From Alteromonadaceae bacterium 2753L.S.0a.02 (GTDB lineage Bacteria; Pseudomonadota; Gammaproteobacteria; Pseudomonadales; Cellvibrionaceae): a DNA stretch of 64,000 bases. The DNA lies in NCBI GenBank assembly GCA_007827375.1, contig VISH01000002.1:1575001-1639000 (forward strand). Reading direction: 5' to 3'. Below are positions 53,293 through 61,798 of the stretch, one piece after another; within the stretch, counting starts at the first letter, position 1; the number at the start of each line of letters is the position of its first letter. Position numbers and translations under genes: made by a program. Below the pieces are notes generated by a model. That model was not told the origin of the DNA. It was given only the letters and a program-made list of their open reading frames with translations, and searched no databases.

Positions 53293-53653
53293 CTTACGGG
53301 TAACACTTCACAAGGTCTTGTAAACGTTAATCGTTTTCGTTGCTATATCCACCGGGGTTATACTTTTTTGTTTAGTAATCAGCCGCTCTATGGCTGACCT
53401 TTGGGTGTAAAATCAAGCCCGTTCATCTTTTTTATAACAGCCGGATGCTTTCTTGACGTGCGTCAATCGTGGAATTTCCCTGCCAAAACCGGCTTCCCTA
53501 TAATAGACCCCGTTGAGTATTAATGGGCTCTCACATAAATCCGCTGAATGTGTCATCACTTTGTAAAGCCCGCGGCCGAACATGAAATTTGTTGTAAAAA
53601 GCTAGAACGACAAAGGATTTTCTTTACCCACCAATAGTAATGGGAGACAAGCA
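53293..53653. promoter_or_regulatory. pckA upstream region
   Basis: A 361-bp noncoding region. It holds a perfect inverted repeat TTGAC-N4-GTCAA (53453-53466), similar in form to FNR/ANR-type half-sites (TTGAT-N4-ATCAA), and a good -10 box TATAAT at 53499-53504 about 33 bp further on. GGAGA lies about 9 bp before the pckA ATG. The palindrome would sit near -51 of the implied start, an unusual position. Its role is not established. Confidence 0.5.
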
Positions 53654-55261
53654 ATGGCTGTAAACCTAGACCTTTCTAAATATGGTATCCACGATGTTCA
53701 GGAGATCGTTCACAACCCTTCATACGATCAGTTGTTTGAAGAAGAGACGAACCCAAACCTGGAAGGATACGAGCGTGGCCAGGTAACTGAACTGGGCGCA
53801 GTTAACGTTAAGACAGGTATTTTCACCGGCCGCTCCCCCAAAGATAAATTCATCGTTTACGATGACGTGAGCAAGGAACACCTCTGGTGGGATTCCAATA
53901 TTGCACACAACGACAACAAGCCTGTAACACCTGAAGTTTGGAAAGACCTCAAAAAGCTGGTAGTTGACGAATTATCTGGGAAGCGTCTGTTTGTAGTAGA
54001 CACCTTCTGTGGCGCTAACGAAGACACTCGCATGAAAGTGCGTTTCATTGTGGAAGTTGCCTGGCAGGCACACTTCGTTACCAATATGTTTATTCGCCCA
54101 AGCGAAGAAGAACTCGCCAGTTACGGCGAACCTGATTTCGTGGTAATGAATGGTTCCAAAACCAGTAACCCCAACTGGAAAGAACACGGCATGAACTCTG
54201 AAGTATTTACCGTGTTCAACATGACTGAAAAAATGCAGGTAATCGGCGGCACTTGGTACGGCGGCGAAATGAAGAAGGGTATGTTCGCAATGATGAACTA
54301 TTACCTGCCGCTGAAACATATCGCGTCCATGCACTGCTCTGCTAACGTTGGTGAACAAGGTGATGTTGCTATCTTCTTCGGTTTATCCGGAACTGGTAAA
54401 ACTACCCTTTCCACCGATCCAAAGCGTAAGTTGATTGGTGACGACGAGCACGGCTGGGACGACAAAGGTATTTTCAATTTCGAAGGTGGTTGCTACGCAA
54501 AAACCATTAATCTCGATGCTGAAAGCGAGCCCGATATTTTCAATGCCATCAAGCGCGATGCTCTGCTGGAAAATGTTACCGTCGATGAAAATGGCAAAAT
54601 TGATTTTAACGATGGTTCAGTGACTGAGAACACTCGTGTTTCTTACCCCATTTACCACATTGAAAATATCGTTAAGCCCGTATCACGCGCTGGCCATGCC
54701 AACAAAGTGATATTCCTGACTGCGGATGCATTTGGTGTTTTACCTCCTGTAGCTAAATTGAATGCAGAACAAACTAAGTACCACTTCTTGTCTGGTTTTA
54801 CTGCGAAGTTGGCTGGTACAGAGCGTGGCATTACAGAACCAACACCTACTTTCTCAGCGTGTTTCGGTAAAGCATTCCTTACCTTACACCCTGTGAAGTA
54901 TGGTCAAGAGTTGGTCGCTCGTATGAATGCAGTAGGCGCAACGGCTTATCTGGTAAATACAGGCTGGAACGGCACTGGCAAACGTATTTCCATTAAAGAT
55001 ACTCGTGGCATTATTGATGCGATTCTCGATGGCAGTGTAGATACTGTTGAATCTAAATCTGTGCCAATCTTTAATCTAGAAGTACCTACCTCATTGCCAG
55101 GCGTTGATTCTGGTATTCTCGATCCACGTGATACCTATGCCAATGAGGCCGACTGGGAAGAGAAAGCTAAGAAACTCGCACAATTGTTTATCGATAACTT
55201 TGCCAAGTTCACTGATAACGACGAAGGCAAAAGATTGGTTGAGGCTGGCCCTCAACTATAA
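53654..55261 (+). CDS. pckA: Phosphoenolpyruvate carboxykinase (ATP)
   Basis: Converts oxaloacetate and ATP to phosphoenolpyruvate, the entry of gluconeogenesis. 535 aa, normal for the ATP-type. The kinase P-loop reads FFGLSGTGKTTLS, the metal site includes GDDEHGWDDKGIFNFEGGCYAK, and the oxaloacetate-binding Arg is in GIFTGRSPKDKF. Stands alone with its own promoter region and terminator. Confidence 0.97.
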   Translation: MAVNLDLSKYGIHDVQEIVHNPSYDQLFEEETNPNLEGYERGQVTELGAVNVKTGIFTGRSPKDKFIVYDDVSKEHLWWDSNIAHNDNKPVTPEVWKDLKKLVVDELSGKRLFVVDTFCGANEDTRMKVRFIVEVAWQAHFVTNMFIRPSEEELASYGEPDFVVMNGSKTSNPNWKEHGMNSEVFTVFNMTEKMQVIGGTWYGGEMKKGMFAMMNYYLPLKHIASMHCSANVGEQGDVAIFFGLSGTGKTTLSTDPKRKLIGDDEHGWDDKGIFNFEGGCYAKTINLDAESEPDIFNAIKRDALLENVTVDENGKIDFNDGSVTENTRVSYPIYHIENIVKPVSRAGHANKVIFLTADAFGVLPPVAKLNAEQTKYHFLSGFTAKLAGTERGITEPTPTFSACFGKAFLTLHPVKYGQELVARMNAVGATAYLVNTGWNGTGKRISIKDTRGIIDAILDGSVDTVESKSVPIFNLEVPTSLPGVDSGILDPRDTYANEADWEEKAKKLAQLFIDNFAKFTDNDEGKRLVEAGPQL

Positions 55262-55304
55262 CAGGCTACCATGGCGGCATAGTTCCATAGCCGTCTAGTA
55301 AAAC

Positions 55305-55337
55305 AAAACGCCATGGGTGACCCCATGGCGTTTTTTT
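55305..55337 (+). terminator. Intrinsic terminator after pckA
   Basis: AAAACGCCATGGG, loop TGAC, CCCATGGCGTTTT followed by T's. Its reverse is also a workable terminator for the convergent HDOD gene. Confidence 0.9.
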
Positions 55338-55347
55338 ATGACTGGGT

Positions 55348-56187
55348 TTAACCTTGCAGCATTGCCATGGCCGCTTCCATATCTTCGCTCAAATCCTCTG
55401 CTTCAGCAGCTTCGATGTTAGGGTCTAGGTCTAAACGGTAAAACGCTTTAACGGTGGTAAAATCGAGTCCGTCGAAGCGACTGCTATTACCGGCATAACT
55501 TTGCAACATCGACACAGTTACCAAATCGGCATAGTCTGCTGAACCGATGTCGCGCGTGTAGTTAAGATGATCTCTGGGTACATTGCGAAGTTCGGTCGGG
55601 AATTCCCACGCATTCAAAATCTTCACCCCAATTTCAGGATGTGCGTTTTCAATCACGTCATCCAAGGTAAAGCTGTCGCGCAGTATAGAAGGATTATCTT
55701 CCGCGTAGGATAAAATCGGGAGTACCCCAATCTGATGGACCAGGCCTGCGAGTGCGGCCTGATCCGGGCGCAATTTGGTGCGATGTTTACAGAGAACATG
55801 ACACATACCTGCGATTTCACTGGAGCGTGACCAGACCTCTCTGAGGCGTTTGTCGACAATATCAGAGGTTGCCTGAAACATTTGTTCCATTGCCAGGCCA
55901 GTTGCCAGGTTGCAGGTGTACTGCATGCCAAGGCGCGACAGCGCCATGTTTAAATCCTCGATTTCCCTTGGCGCTCGAAAGATTGGGCTGTTTGCAACGC
56001 GAATAATACGGGCAGTGAGCGCCGCATCGCTTGCAATCACATCTGCCAGTTGCTTGATGCTGGCGTCTTCATCATCGGCAACTTCACGCACCTTTAAGGC
56101 GATTTCGGGAAGTGTGGGTAGTACCAGTTTGTCCTGGTCGATAGCGTTAGTGATGTCTTGCGTAACCTTCTCGGCAAGCGCAGTCAT
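55348..56187 (-). CDS. HDOD domain protein
   Basis: A 279-residue protein consisting mainly of one HDOD domain (about 15-225), beginning KLVLPTLPEIALKVREVADDE. HDOD proteins are signalling relatives of HD phosphohydrolases with the catalytic residues lost; in gammaproteobacteria they occur in chemotaxis, stress and competence regulation. AGGAA lies 7-11 nt before the ATG. No linked partner is nearby. Confidence 0.9.
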   Translation of the reverse strand: MTALAEKVTQDITNAIDQDKLVLPTLPEIALKVREVADDEDASIKQLADVIASDAALTARIIRVANSPIFRAPREIEDLNMALSRLGMQYTCNLATGLAMEQMFQATSDIVDKRLREVWSRSSEIAGMCHVLCKHRTKLRPDQAALAGLVHQIGVLPILSYAEDNPSILRDSFTLDDVIENAHPEIGVKILNAWEFPTELRNVPRDHLNYTRDIGSADYADLVTVSMLQSYAGNSSRFDGLDFTTVKAFYRLDLDPNIEAAEAEDLSEDMEAAMAMLQG

Positions 56188-56461
56188 AAGCGAATTCCTC
56201 GTGAGTTTCCTTTTTTGTGCGTATACCCCTGATTCGAACTCAAATCGCAGTGTGGGGTTCGCGTGTAGATGGAAGGTCCGAGATTTACCGCGTATCGATT
56301 TAGTGAGCTTGCCAGGCCGAAAGAATTAGGGGGCTACAATGGCGGTTCCAACACCCCCGAGGCTGCACCGCACCTCTGGGGTTGTGCGGTGTAAGCTAGT
56401 ATGCCCAGCTTATTTTGGGTGTTGGTTCGCCCTGGCGACGCTTTGCGGGTAATCATCAAAC
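56188..56461. other. Gap between the HDOD gene and ygfZ
   Basis: About 274 bp between two minus-strand genes. I see no supported gene or clear terminator here; it must hold the HDOD promoter. Confidence 0.3.
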
Positions 56462-57421
56462 CTACTCATTATGTATAGCATATGGAAGGGGCTGCCAACG
56501 GAGTATTGGTTGTGATGGGTGTCTAATTGTTACGGTTTCCTCTAGTGCGCTATCGTTGGCGAGTACCAACATGGTACTGCTGCCGTCCTCCTGGATATGC
56601 GCGTCGATCACCTTGCCTACGGCTTTACCCTGTACTTCAACCTCGGTGCCGAATTCACAGTTTGCCCCGTCGTTGAGTTGTGTTTCCGCCAGATAGAGGT
56701 GTTTTTTAAGCTTTCCAAGATAATGCATGCGGGCAACAATTTCCTGGCCGGTGTAACAACCTTTATCGAAGGACACGCCGTCGATGAGCTGGTAGTTGAG
56801 CTCTTGTGGCAAGAGTTGTTCGTAAGAGGCTTGTGTGACCTCGGCAATCCCCTGGCGAATCATCCATTCATGCCAGCATGAGCTGGAAGCCCAGGTACCG
56901 GGCAAATGGCCTATGATGGCAGCACTGGTCTCATCCATTATCCAGAGCTCAGAACTGTAATCATTGAGACGTAACACGTGTGTGCCACCGTCACTCGTGC
57001 ACTTTCCCGGTTCGGGAAGATTTGGTAAATCTGGTGCTTCGCCGGCAGCGACTCCAATCAGCAGGGCTTCAGCAACGCTTGCCTCGGCCTTTGAAAAAAC
57101 AATATATTTTTTCATCGCCGTCATTGCCGAGTCCACAACGCTGGCGTGCATGCGCAAAGCAATAGTCTCGTCGCCGAGTTTGGCCGCGATAAAAGAGCTG
57201 TGCATGCGTCCCTTGGCATTGCAGTGTGCACCGCGCAGCCAATCGCCTTGGGCGAGGCGACGAAAATCACAGGTACATTGGCCCTGGAGGAATTTTTCTG
57301 CTTCGGGACCTGAAATGAGCACCAATCGATAATCACTGAGCGGTGCAATAATTTGGTTTTGAAGCGGTGTTTCGAGTTTGTTCATTGCTGCTTTTGGCAG
57401 CATGTTGGCGTCATTCCACAT
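56462..57421 (-). CDS. ygfZ: YgfZ, GcvT-like folate-binding protein
   Basis: A 319-residue folate-dependent protein involved in Fe-S cluster handling and tRNA modification (MiaB activity). The family motif KGCYTGQEIVAR is present as DKGCYTGQEIVARMHYLG. N-terminus RLVLISGPEAEKFLQGQCTCD matches YgfZ. Start 57421 is preferred over downstream ATGs at 57403 and 57385 because AGGA lies about 7 nt upstream. Divergent from sdhE, the usual order in gammaproteobacteria. Confidence 0.92.
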   Translation of the reverse strand: MWNDANMLPKAAMNKLETPLQNQIIAPLSDYRLVLISGPEAEKFLQGQCTCDFRRLAQGDWLRGAHCNAKGRMHSSFIAAKLGDETIALRMHASVVDSAMTAMKKYIVFSKAEASVAEALLIGVAAGEAPDLPNLPEPGKCTSDGGTHVLRLNDYSSELWIMDETSAAIIGHLPGTWASSSCWHEWMIRQGIAEVTQASYEQLLPQELNYQLIDGVSFDKGCYTGQEIVARMHYLGKLKKHLYLAETQLNDGANCEFGTEVEVQGKAVGKVIDAHIQEDGSSTMLVLANDSALEETVTIRHPSQPILRWQPLPYAIHNE

Positions 57422-57514
57422 ACGAAATCCTGTTGAAAGCGAAAGATAAAGAGGCGAAGACGAGCAAACGTGAATTGTTTATACTCGCCCGAAACGAGAG
57501 AGACTACGATTTTC

Positions 57515-57769
57515 ATGGATATTAACAGATTACGCTGGGCTAGCCGAAGGGGAATGCTCGAGCTCGACCTGATACTGCTACCTTTTCTGGAAAATCATTT
57601 TGCCAACTTGGCAAGTGAGGATCAGCTGCTGTTTGAACAATTATTAAGCTGCGAAGATCAGGATATGTTCAACTGGTTCCTGCAGAAGGGGCAACCCGAC
57701 ACTCCTGAATTACAGCGTATTGTGCAGTTGGTGCGCGACAACACTGGTTTGAGACGCGGTGAGTCTTAA
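57515..57769 (+). CDS. sdhE: Succinate dehydrogenase flavinylation factor SdhE
   Basis: An 84-residue protein that helps attach FAD covalently to SdhA/FrdA. The RGxxE motif is seen in RWASRRGMLELDLILLPFL. The start at 57515 is chosen by family length and N-terminus MDINRLRW; the longer frame to 57470 is not family-like. In some bacteria the same pair has been described as the CptB-CptA (SdhE-YgfX) system. Its stop overlaps the ygfX start. Confidence 0.93.
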   Translation: MDINRLRWASRRGMLELDLILLPFLENHFANLASEDQLLFEQLLSCEDQDMFNWFLQKGQPDTPELQRIVQLVRDNTGLRRGES

Positions 57770-58202
57770 GGCCTCAGAGCCAGACAAACAATCACCCAAA
57801 GCCTGCTTCCCACTTAAGAAGGCGACACTGTTTTTAGAAATCACGATGGCCTTGCACCTTCCCTTGGTTGTGGTGATTGCTGTTATTCACGCACTCCTGT
57901 GGGCAAAGCTCATTGCTTTATTGCTGCTTTCGCTTAATTTTGCGCGCGGCTACAGGGTGCGTAAAACCCTTAGCGGAGTAACTCAGCTGGTTATTGATGG
58001 CCGGCAGATTGAGTTGTTCTTTGCCAATGGTTCAGCGGCTAGTTTTAGCACTGAGTCACTGTACATTTCCCGTATTTTTATTGTCTGGCAGTTCGAGCAC
58101 AGGCGGGGCCTGCTCAATGGCTTGTGCCTCATGCCTGTTAACTTTTGCAGCAGCGATGATTTTCGTCGCTGCTACATCGCGTGTCGACAAACCCATTTTT
58201 AA
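57759..58202 (+). CDS. ygfX: YgfX-like membrane protein (CptA family)
   Basis: A 147-residue protein with two membrane segments (about 25-47 and 48-62) and a soluble C-terminal part, matching YgfX size and layout. YgfX binds SdhE and in E. coli was described as a toxin-like partner (CptA) affecting the cytoskeleton, though the main current view links it to SdhE and electron transport. Start is GTG 57759, overlapping the sdhE stop. Its stop overlaps nadB by 4 bp. Confidence 0.8.
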   Translation: MSLKASEPDKQSPKACFPLKKATLFLEITMALHLPLVVVIAVIHALLWAKLIALLLLSLNFARGYRVRKTLSGVTQLVIDGRQIELFFANGSAASFSTESLYISRIFIVWQFEHRRGLLNGLCLMPVNFCSSDDFRRCYIACRQTHF

Positions 58203-59833
58203 CGTACAAAAATGTCCTGACCGGCGAAATTCATGGGCACTAATATAGTGTCTTTAGCGATTTTGGATTTTTCGGGATAATCGAGAGAGAAATGTAAGCC
58301 CCGGCTTTCTTTGCGTTGCATGGCGGAGCGAATAATCAGGTCAGCCACAATAGCGAGGTTGCGTAGCTCGATAAGGTCGTTACCCACTTTGTAGTTCGAG
58401 TAATACTCATGAATTTCCTTTTGCAGCAGTTTAATACGGTGCGAGGCGCGTTCCAGACGTTTTTGAGTTCTGACGATACCGACGTAATCCCACATAAAGC
58501 GGCGTAGTTCGTCCCAGTTGTGAGAAATCACCACGTCTTCATCTGAATCGGTAACTCGAGATTCATCCCAAGCTTTTACCTCATCGATTTCCGGCACATG
58601 CTCCAGTTGAGCGGTGATATGCGCCGCGGCCGATTGCGCATAAACCAAGCATTCCAGCAGTGAGTTGCTCGCCATACGGTTGGCGCCATGCAAACCTGTA
58701 AAGGATGACTCGCCAATGGCGTAGAGATTTTTGAGGTCGGTCTGGCCGTGTGCGTCTACCACAATACCGCCGCAAGTGTAATGTGCCGCGGGCACAACGG
58801 GGATGGGTTCCTTAGTGATGTCTATACCGAATGAGAGGCACTGTTGATGGATTGTTGGGAAATGAGAGCGTATAAAATCGTCAGGCTTGTGACTGATATC
58901 GAGATAAACGCAATCGCTCCCCAGGCGTTTCATTTCGTGGTCTATGGCTCTCGCTACAACATCACGTGGTGCCAGTTCTCCCAGCTCGTGAAACTTGTCC
59001 ATAAACCGCTCACCGTTGGGTAGGCGTAACTTGCCTCCTTCACCACGCACCGCCTCGGTGATCAAATAAGACTTGGCTTTGGGGTGATACAAACAGGTGG
59101 GGTGGAATTGGTTAAATTCCATATTGGCGACACGACAACCTGCGCGCCACGCCATGGCGATACCATCACCGCTGGCGCCGTCGGGATTGGAGGAATAGAG
59201 GTACACCTTACTGGCACCACCGGTCGCCAAAGCAACGGAGCGTGCAGTGAACGTATCTACGCAATCGTGATTGCGGTTGTAAACATAGGCACCGGTACAG
59301 CGCAGTTTCTTGCTTTCCGGATCGACCTGCTTAATGAGGTCGACTGCAATGTAGTGGTCAAACAAGGTAATGTTGTCGCGTTCTGCGACGGCATCCATGA
59401 GTGCTGTATGTACGGCTTTGCCGGTGGCATCGGCGCTGTGGATAACTCGGCGCTTGCTGTGGCCGCCCTCCCTCGTTAGGTGATAATTGCCGTTGTCGGA
59501 ATGGCGTGTAAAATCCACGCCCAGTTGTATCAGCCATTCGATAGATTGTTTGCTGTGGCTGATTGTGAATTCCACGGCTTCTGTGTGGCATAAACCTGCG
59601 CCAGCTTCCAGGGTGTCGGCAACATGCGATTCAATGCTGTCGCCGTGGTCGAGCACTGCAGCGATGCCGCCCTGAGCGTACCAGGTGGAACCTTCATTGA
59701 GCGATGCTTTGCTGAGCACAGCGATTCTGGTGCTTAGTGGTAGGTGTAGCGCGAGCGAGAGCCCTGCTGCGCCGCTTCCGATAATCAAAACATCAAAAGC
59801 GTGTGCACTGGCTGGGGTGTTAGGAGTAGTCAT
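58199..59833 (-). CDS. nadB: L-aspartate oxidase NadB
   Basis: First enzyme of NAD synthesis; oxidises aspartate to iminoaspartate using FAD. 544 aa (E. coli 540). FAD-binding N-terminus VLIIGSGAAGLSLALHL, then STWYAQGGIAAVL, and the substrate-region HPTCLYHPKAK. Divergent from rpoE, the classic nadB//rpoE order. Confidence 0.96.
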   Translation of the reverse strand: MTTPNTPASAHAFDVLIIGSGAAGLSLALHLPLSTRIAVLSKASLNEGSTWYAQGGIAAVLDHGDSIESHVADTLEAGAGLCHTEAVEFTISHSKQSIEWLIQLGVDFTRHSDNGNYHLTREGGHSKRRVIHSADATGKAVHTALMDAVAERDNITLFDHYIAVDLIKQVDPESKKLRCTGAYVYNRNHDCVDTFTARSVALATGGASKVYLYSSNPDGASGDGIAMAWRAGCRVANMEFNQFHPTCLYHPKAKSYLITEAVRGEGGKLRLPNGERFMDKFHELGELAPRDVVARAIDHEMKRLGSDCVYLDISHKPDDFIRSHFPTIHQQCLSFGIDITKEPIPVVPAAHYTCGGIVVDAHGQTDLKNLYAIGESSFTGLHGANRMASNSLLECLVYAQSAAAHITAQLEHVPEIDEVKAWDESRVTDSDEDVVISHNWDELRRFMWDYVGIVRTQKRLERASHRIKLLQKEIHEYYSNYKVGNDLIELRNLAIVADLIIRSAMQRKESRGLHFSLDYPEKSKIAKDTILVPMNFAGQDIFVR

Positions 59834-60120
59834 GACGGGCTGTTCTTTCAGTACTAAAATGGCATTATTTGGGATTTGTCATAAGTTTGACAAGAATTTG
59901 CATAACTTGAGGGGCGTCGGGATTGATTTTTGTCATAACGACCAAAGGTTGATATCTGAATTTAGACATTTTACATCGGCTATAAATATAAGGTTTTGGC
60001 GAGTTTAAAGGAACTTTCTGGCGCTGGATTAGTCTGGTTTGACTGAAAACAGGCTGGCCGAGATGCAGCAAAAACAAACAATAAGGCACACCCAAGATGA
60101 GTGTGATTTGGAGTAGCTAG
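59834..60120. promoter_or_regulatory. nadB-rpoE divergent promoter region
   Basis: 287 bp holding promoters for both divergent genes. A sigma-E-type promoter for rpoE is listed separately. No other site can be named with confidence. Confidence 0.5.
60010..60038 (+). promoter_or_regulatory. Sigma-E (AlgU)-type promoter of rpoE
   Basis: GGAACTT at 60010-60016, a 16-bp spacer and TCTGGT at 60033-60038. This fits the GAACTT-N16-TCTGA form of AlgU/RpoE promoters and is in the position expected for autoregulation, with the ATG 83 bp further on. Confidence 0.8.
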
Positions 60121-60723
60121 ATGGCGGTTCAGCCCGCGTCGCAAACTGACGAACAACTGGTCGCCAGAGTTCAAAAGGGTGATAAACGAGCCTTCGATCT
60201 TCTGGTGCTAAAATACCAGCACAAAATTTTTTCTATCATCAGCCGTTTTGTTAAAGACAATGCTGAAGTCCAGGATGTCGCACAAGAAACATTTATTAAG
60301 GCCTACCGCGCCCTGGCAAACTTCAGAGGCGAGAGCGCTTTTTATACGTGGATTTACCGTATTGCGATTAACACGGCTAAGAATCACCTCGTGTCACGAG
60401 GCCGTCGACCGCCTTCATCTGACGTTGAAGTGGAGGATGCCGAATTTTATGGCGGCAGTGATCAGCTCAAGGATATTGCGTCACCGGAGCGACAGCTGAT
60501 GCGCGATCAATTGGAAGCGGTAGTGCATCGCGCGATACGAGATCTTCCCGAAGATTTGCGCACCGCAGTTACCTTGCGGGAGATGGAAGGTTTGAGTTAC
60601 GAGGAAATTGCAGAGGTGATGGAGTGCCCCGTAGGAACGGTTCGCTCTCGCATATTTCGTGCACGGGAGGCCATTGATAAACAGATTTCGCCACTGCTCG
60701 ACGGCATGGACAAAAGCGCGTAA
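60121..60723 (+). CDS. rpoE: Extracytoplasmic function sigma factor RpoE/AlgU
   Basis: A 200-residue ECF sigma factor that controls envelope-stress genes. Region 2 shows DLLVLKYQHKIFSIISRFVKD and EVQDVAQETFIKAYRAL; region 4 shows GLSYEEIAEVMECPVGTVRSRIFRAREAI. The gene is followed by rseA after an unusually long 241-bp gap containing an inverted repeat. Confidence 0.97.
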   Translation: MAVQPASQTDEQLVARVQKGDKRAFDLLVLKYQHKIFSIISRFVKDNAEVQDVAQETFIKAYRALANFRGESAFYTWIYRIAINTAKNHLVSRGRRPPSSDVEVEDAEFYGGSDQLKDIASPERQLMRDQLEAVVHRAIRDLPEDLRTAVTLREMEGLSYEEIAEVMECPVGTVRSRIFRAREAIDKQISPLLDGMDKSA

Positions 60724-60833
60724 AAAAGCAATTTGGCAATGAAACAAAAGCGCCATAGGGGTGTCTTAAGAGGCAAGCGTTCAGCTTCCGTTAATCATAG
60801 AGTTGCAAATTTAAACGGTGCGAACAAAATTCA

Positions 60834-60879
60834 GTCAGAATGTGATCTTTGGTTCCGTGTAATAACATCGCATTCTGAC
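60834..60879 (+). repeat. Perfect 13-bp inverted repeat between rpoE and rseA
   Basis: Arms GTCAGAATGTGAT (60834-60846) and ATCGCATTCTGAC (60867-60879) pair at all 13 positions with one G-U pair, around a 20-base loop. No T run follows, so it is not a standard terminator. It could be an RNA hairpin that affects rseA expression or processing, or a DNA-binding site. Confidence 0.8.
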
Positions 60880-60964
60880 ACTGTAACTTTGAATTTGTGA
60901 AATACCCATTAACCAAAATAAGCCGGGAAAACTCGGTAAATAGCAGACTCCAGGTGTGTGATAT

Positions 60965-61738
60965 ATGGTTTCAATTTCGGGCAGGGAAAAATCTTCTTCC
61001 GATAGCACTGTAGGTGAATCGCTTTCTGCATTGGTAGACAACCAAGGCAACGATCTTGATCTCGCTCGAGTGTTAAAAGCATCAGACTCTGATCCTTCTG
61101 TGCGAACCCAATGGCAAAGGTATCATCAGGTTAGCGCTGTGCTGCGAAATGAAGATCTGTCTTACGCAAACCTCGATATATCCTCCCAAATTCGCAGCGC
61201 GCTTGATGGCGAACCTGCTCTCGAAAATGTTAATTTTCGAGCTCCCGAGGCTCGTAACTGGTTGCATTTGTTGGGTAAAACTTCAATTGCTGCTACGGTA
61301 GCCTTTGGTTTTCTTATCGGTGTGCAACAACTTAATCAGCCTGGCGTTCCTGATGCTCAGAACACTGTCGCTGAGTCGGAACCGCTGGTAGCTCCAGATC
61401 TTAATTCCGCGGTGGTACCTGCAGGGTTCGATACACCGCAATTGACAGCACGCACTGTGAGTACTGCTCCGGCAGCAAGCCACACCAATATAGCTCCGCA
61501 CACTCTCATACAAGGGGTTCCGGCGAAGGCAGGTGAACCGGCTATTGCAGATCCAGAACTCAAAGCGCATTTCGATCGACTACTAATGATCCATGCTCAA
61601 GAAGTTTCCGCAAACAGTGATTTCAGTGTGATGCCGTTCGCGCGTTTAACGGATTTAAACGCTCTTGATCAAGCCGCTATGGCTGGAATTCAAAATCAGG
61701 CGTCACAGGCAACGACCACGCAATCGGAGAATGACTGA
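60965..61738 (+). CDS. rseA: Anti-sigma-E factor RseA/MucA
   Basis: A 257-residue inner-membrane anti-sigma factor. The N-terminal RseA domain holds RpoE (GESLSALVDNQGNDLDLARVLKAS), a single membrane segment is at about residues 100-122, and the periplasmic part carries the RseB- and DegS-responsive region. Slightly longer than E. coli RseA (216). 241 bp after rpoE, an unusually long gap. Confidence 0.92.
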   Translation: MVSISGREKSSSDSTVGESLSALVDNQGNDLDLARVLKASDSDPSVRTQWQRYHQVSAVLRNEDLSYANLDISSQIRSALDGEPALENVNFRAPEARNWLHLLGKTSIAATVAFGFLIGVQQLNQPGVPDAQNTVAESEPLVAPDLNSAVVPAGFDTPQLTARTVSTAPAASHTNIAPHTLIQGVPAKAGEPAIADPELKAHFDRLLMIHAQEVSANSDFSVMPFARLTDLNALDQAAMAGIQNQASQATTTQSEND

Positions 61739-61798
61739 AACCGCCATTGCCAGCATGGTGTTAACGGGCTTTAGCTCGCTCTCAGGTTTCTAAATATC

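Noticed and set aside
53453..53481. TTGACG before pckA as a -35 box.
   Set aside because: No acceptable -10 box lies at 16-18 bp; the palindrome reading is better supported.
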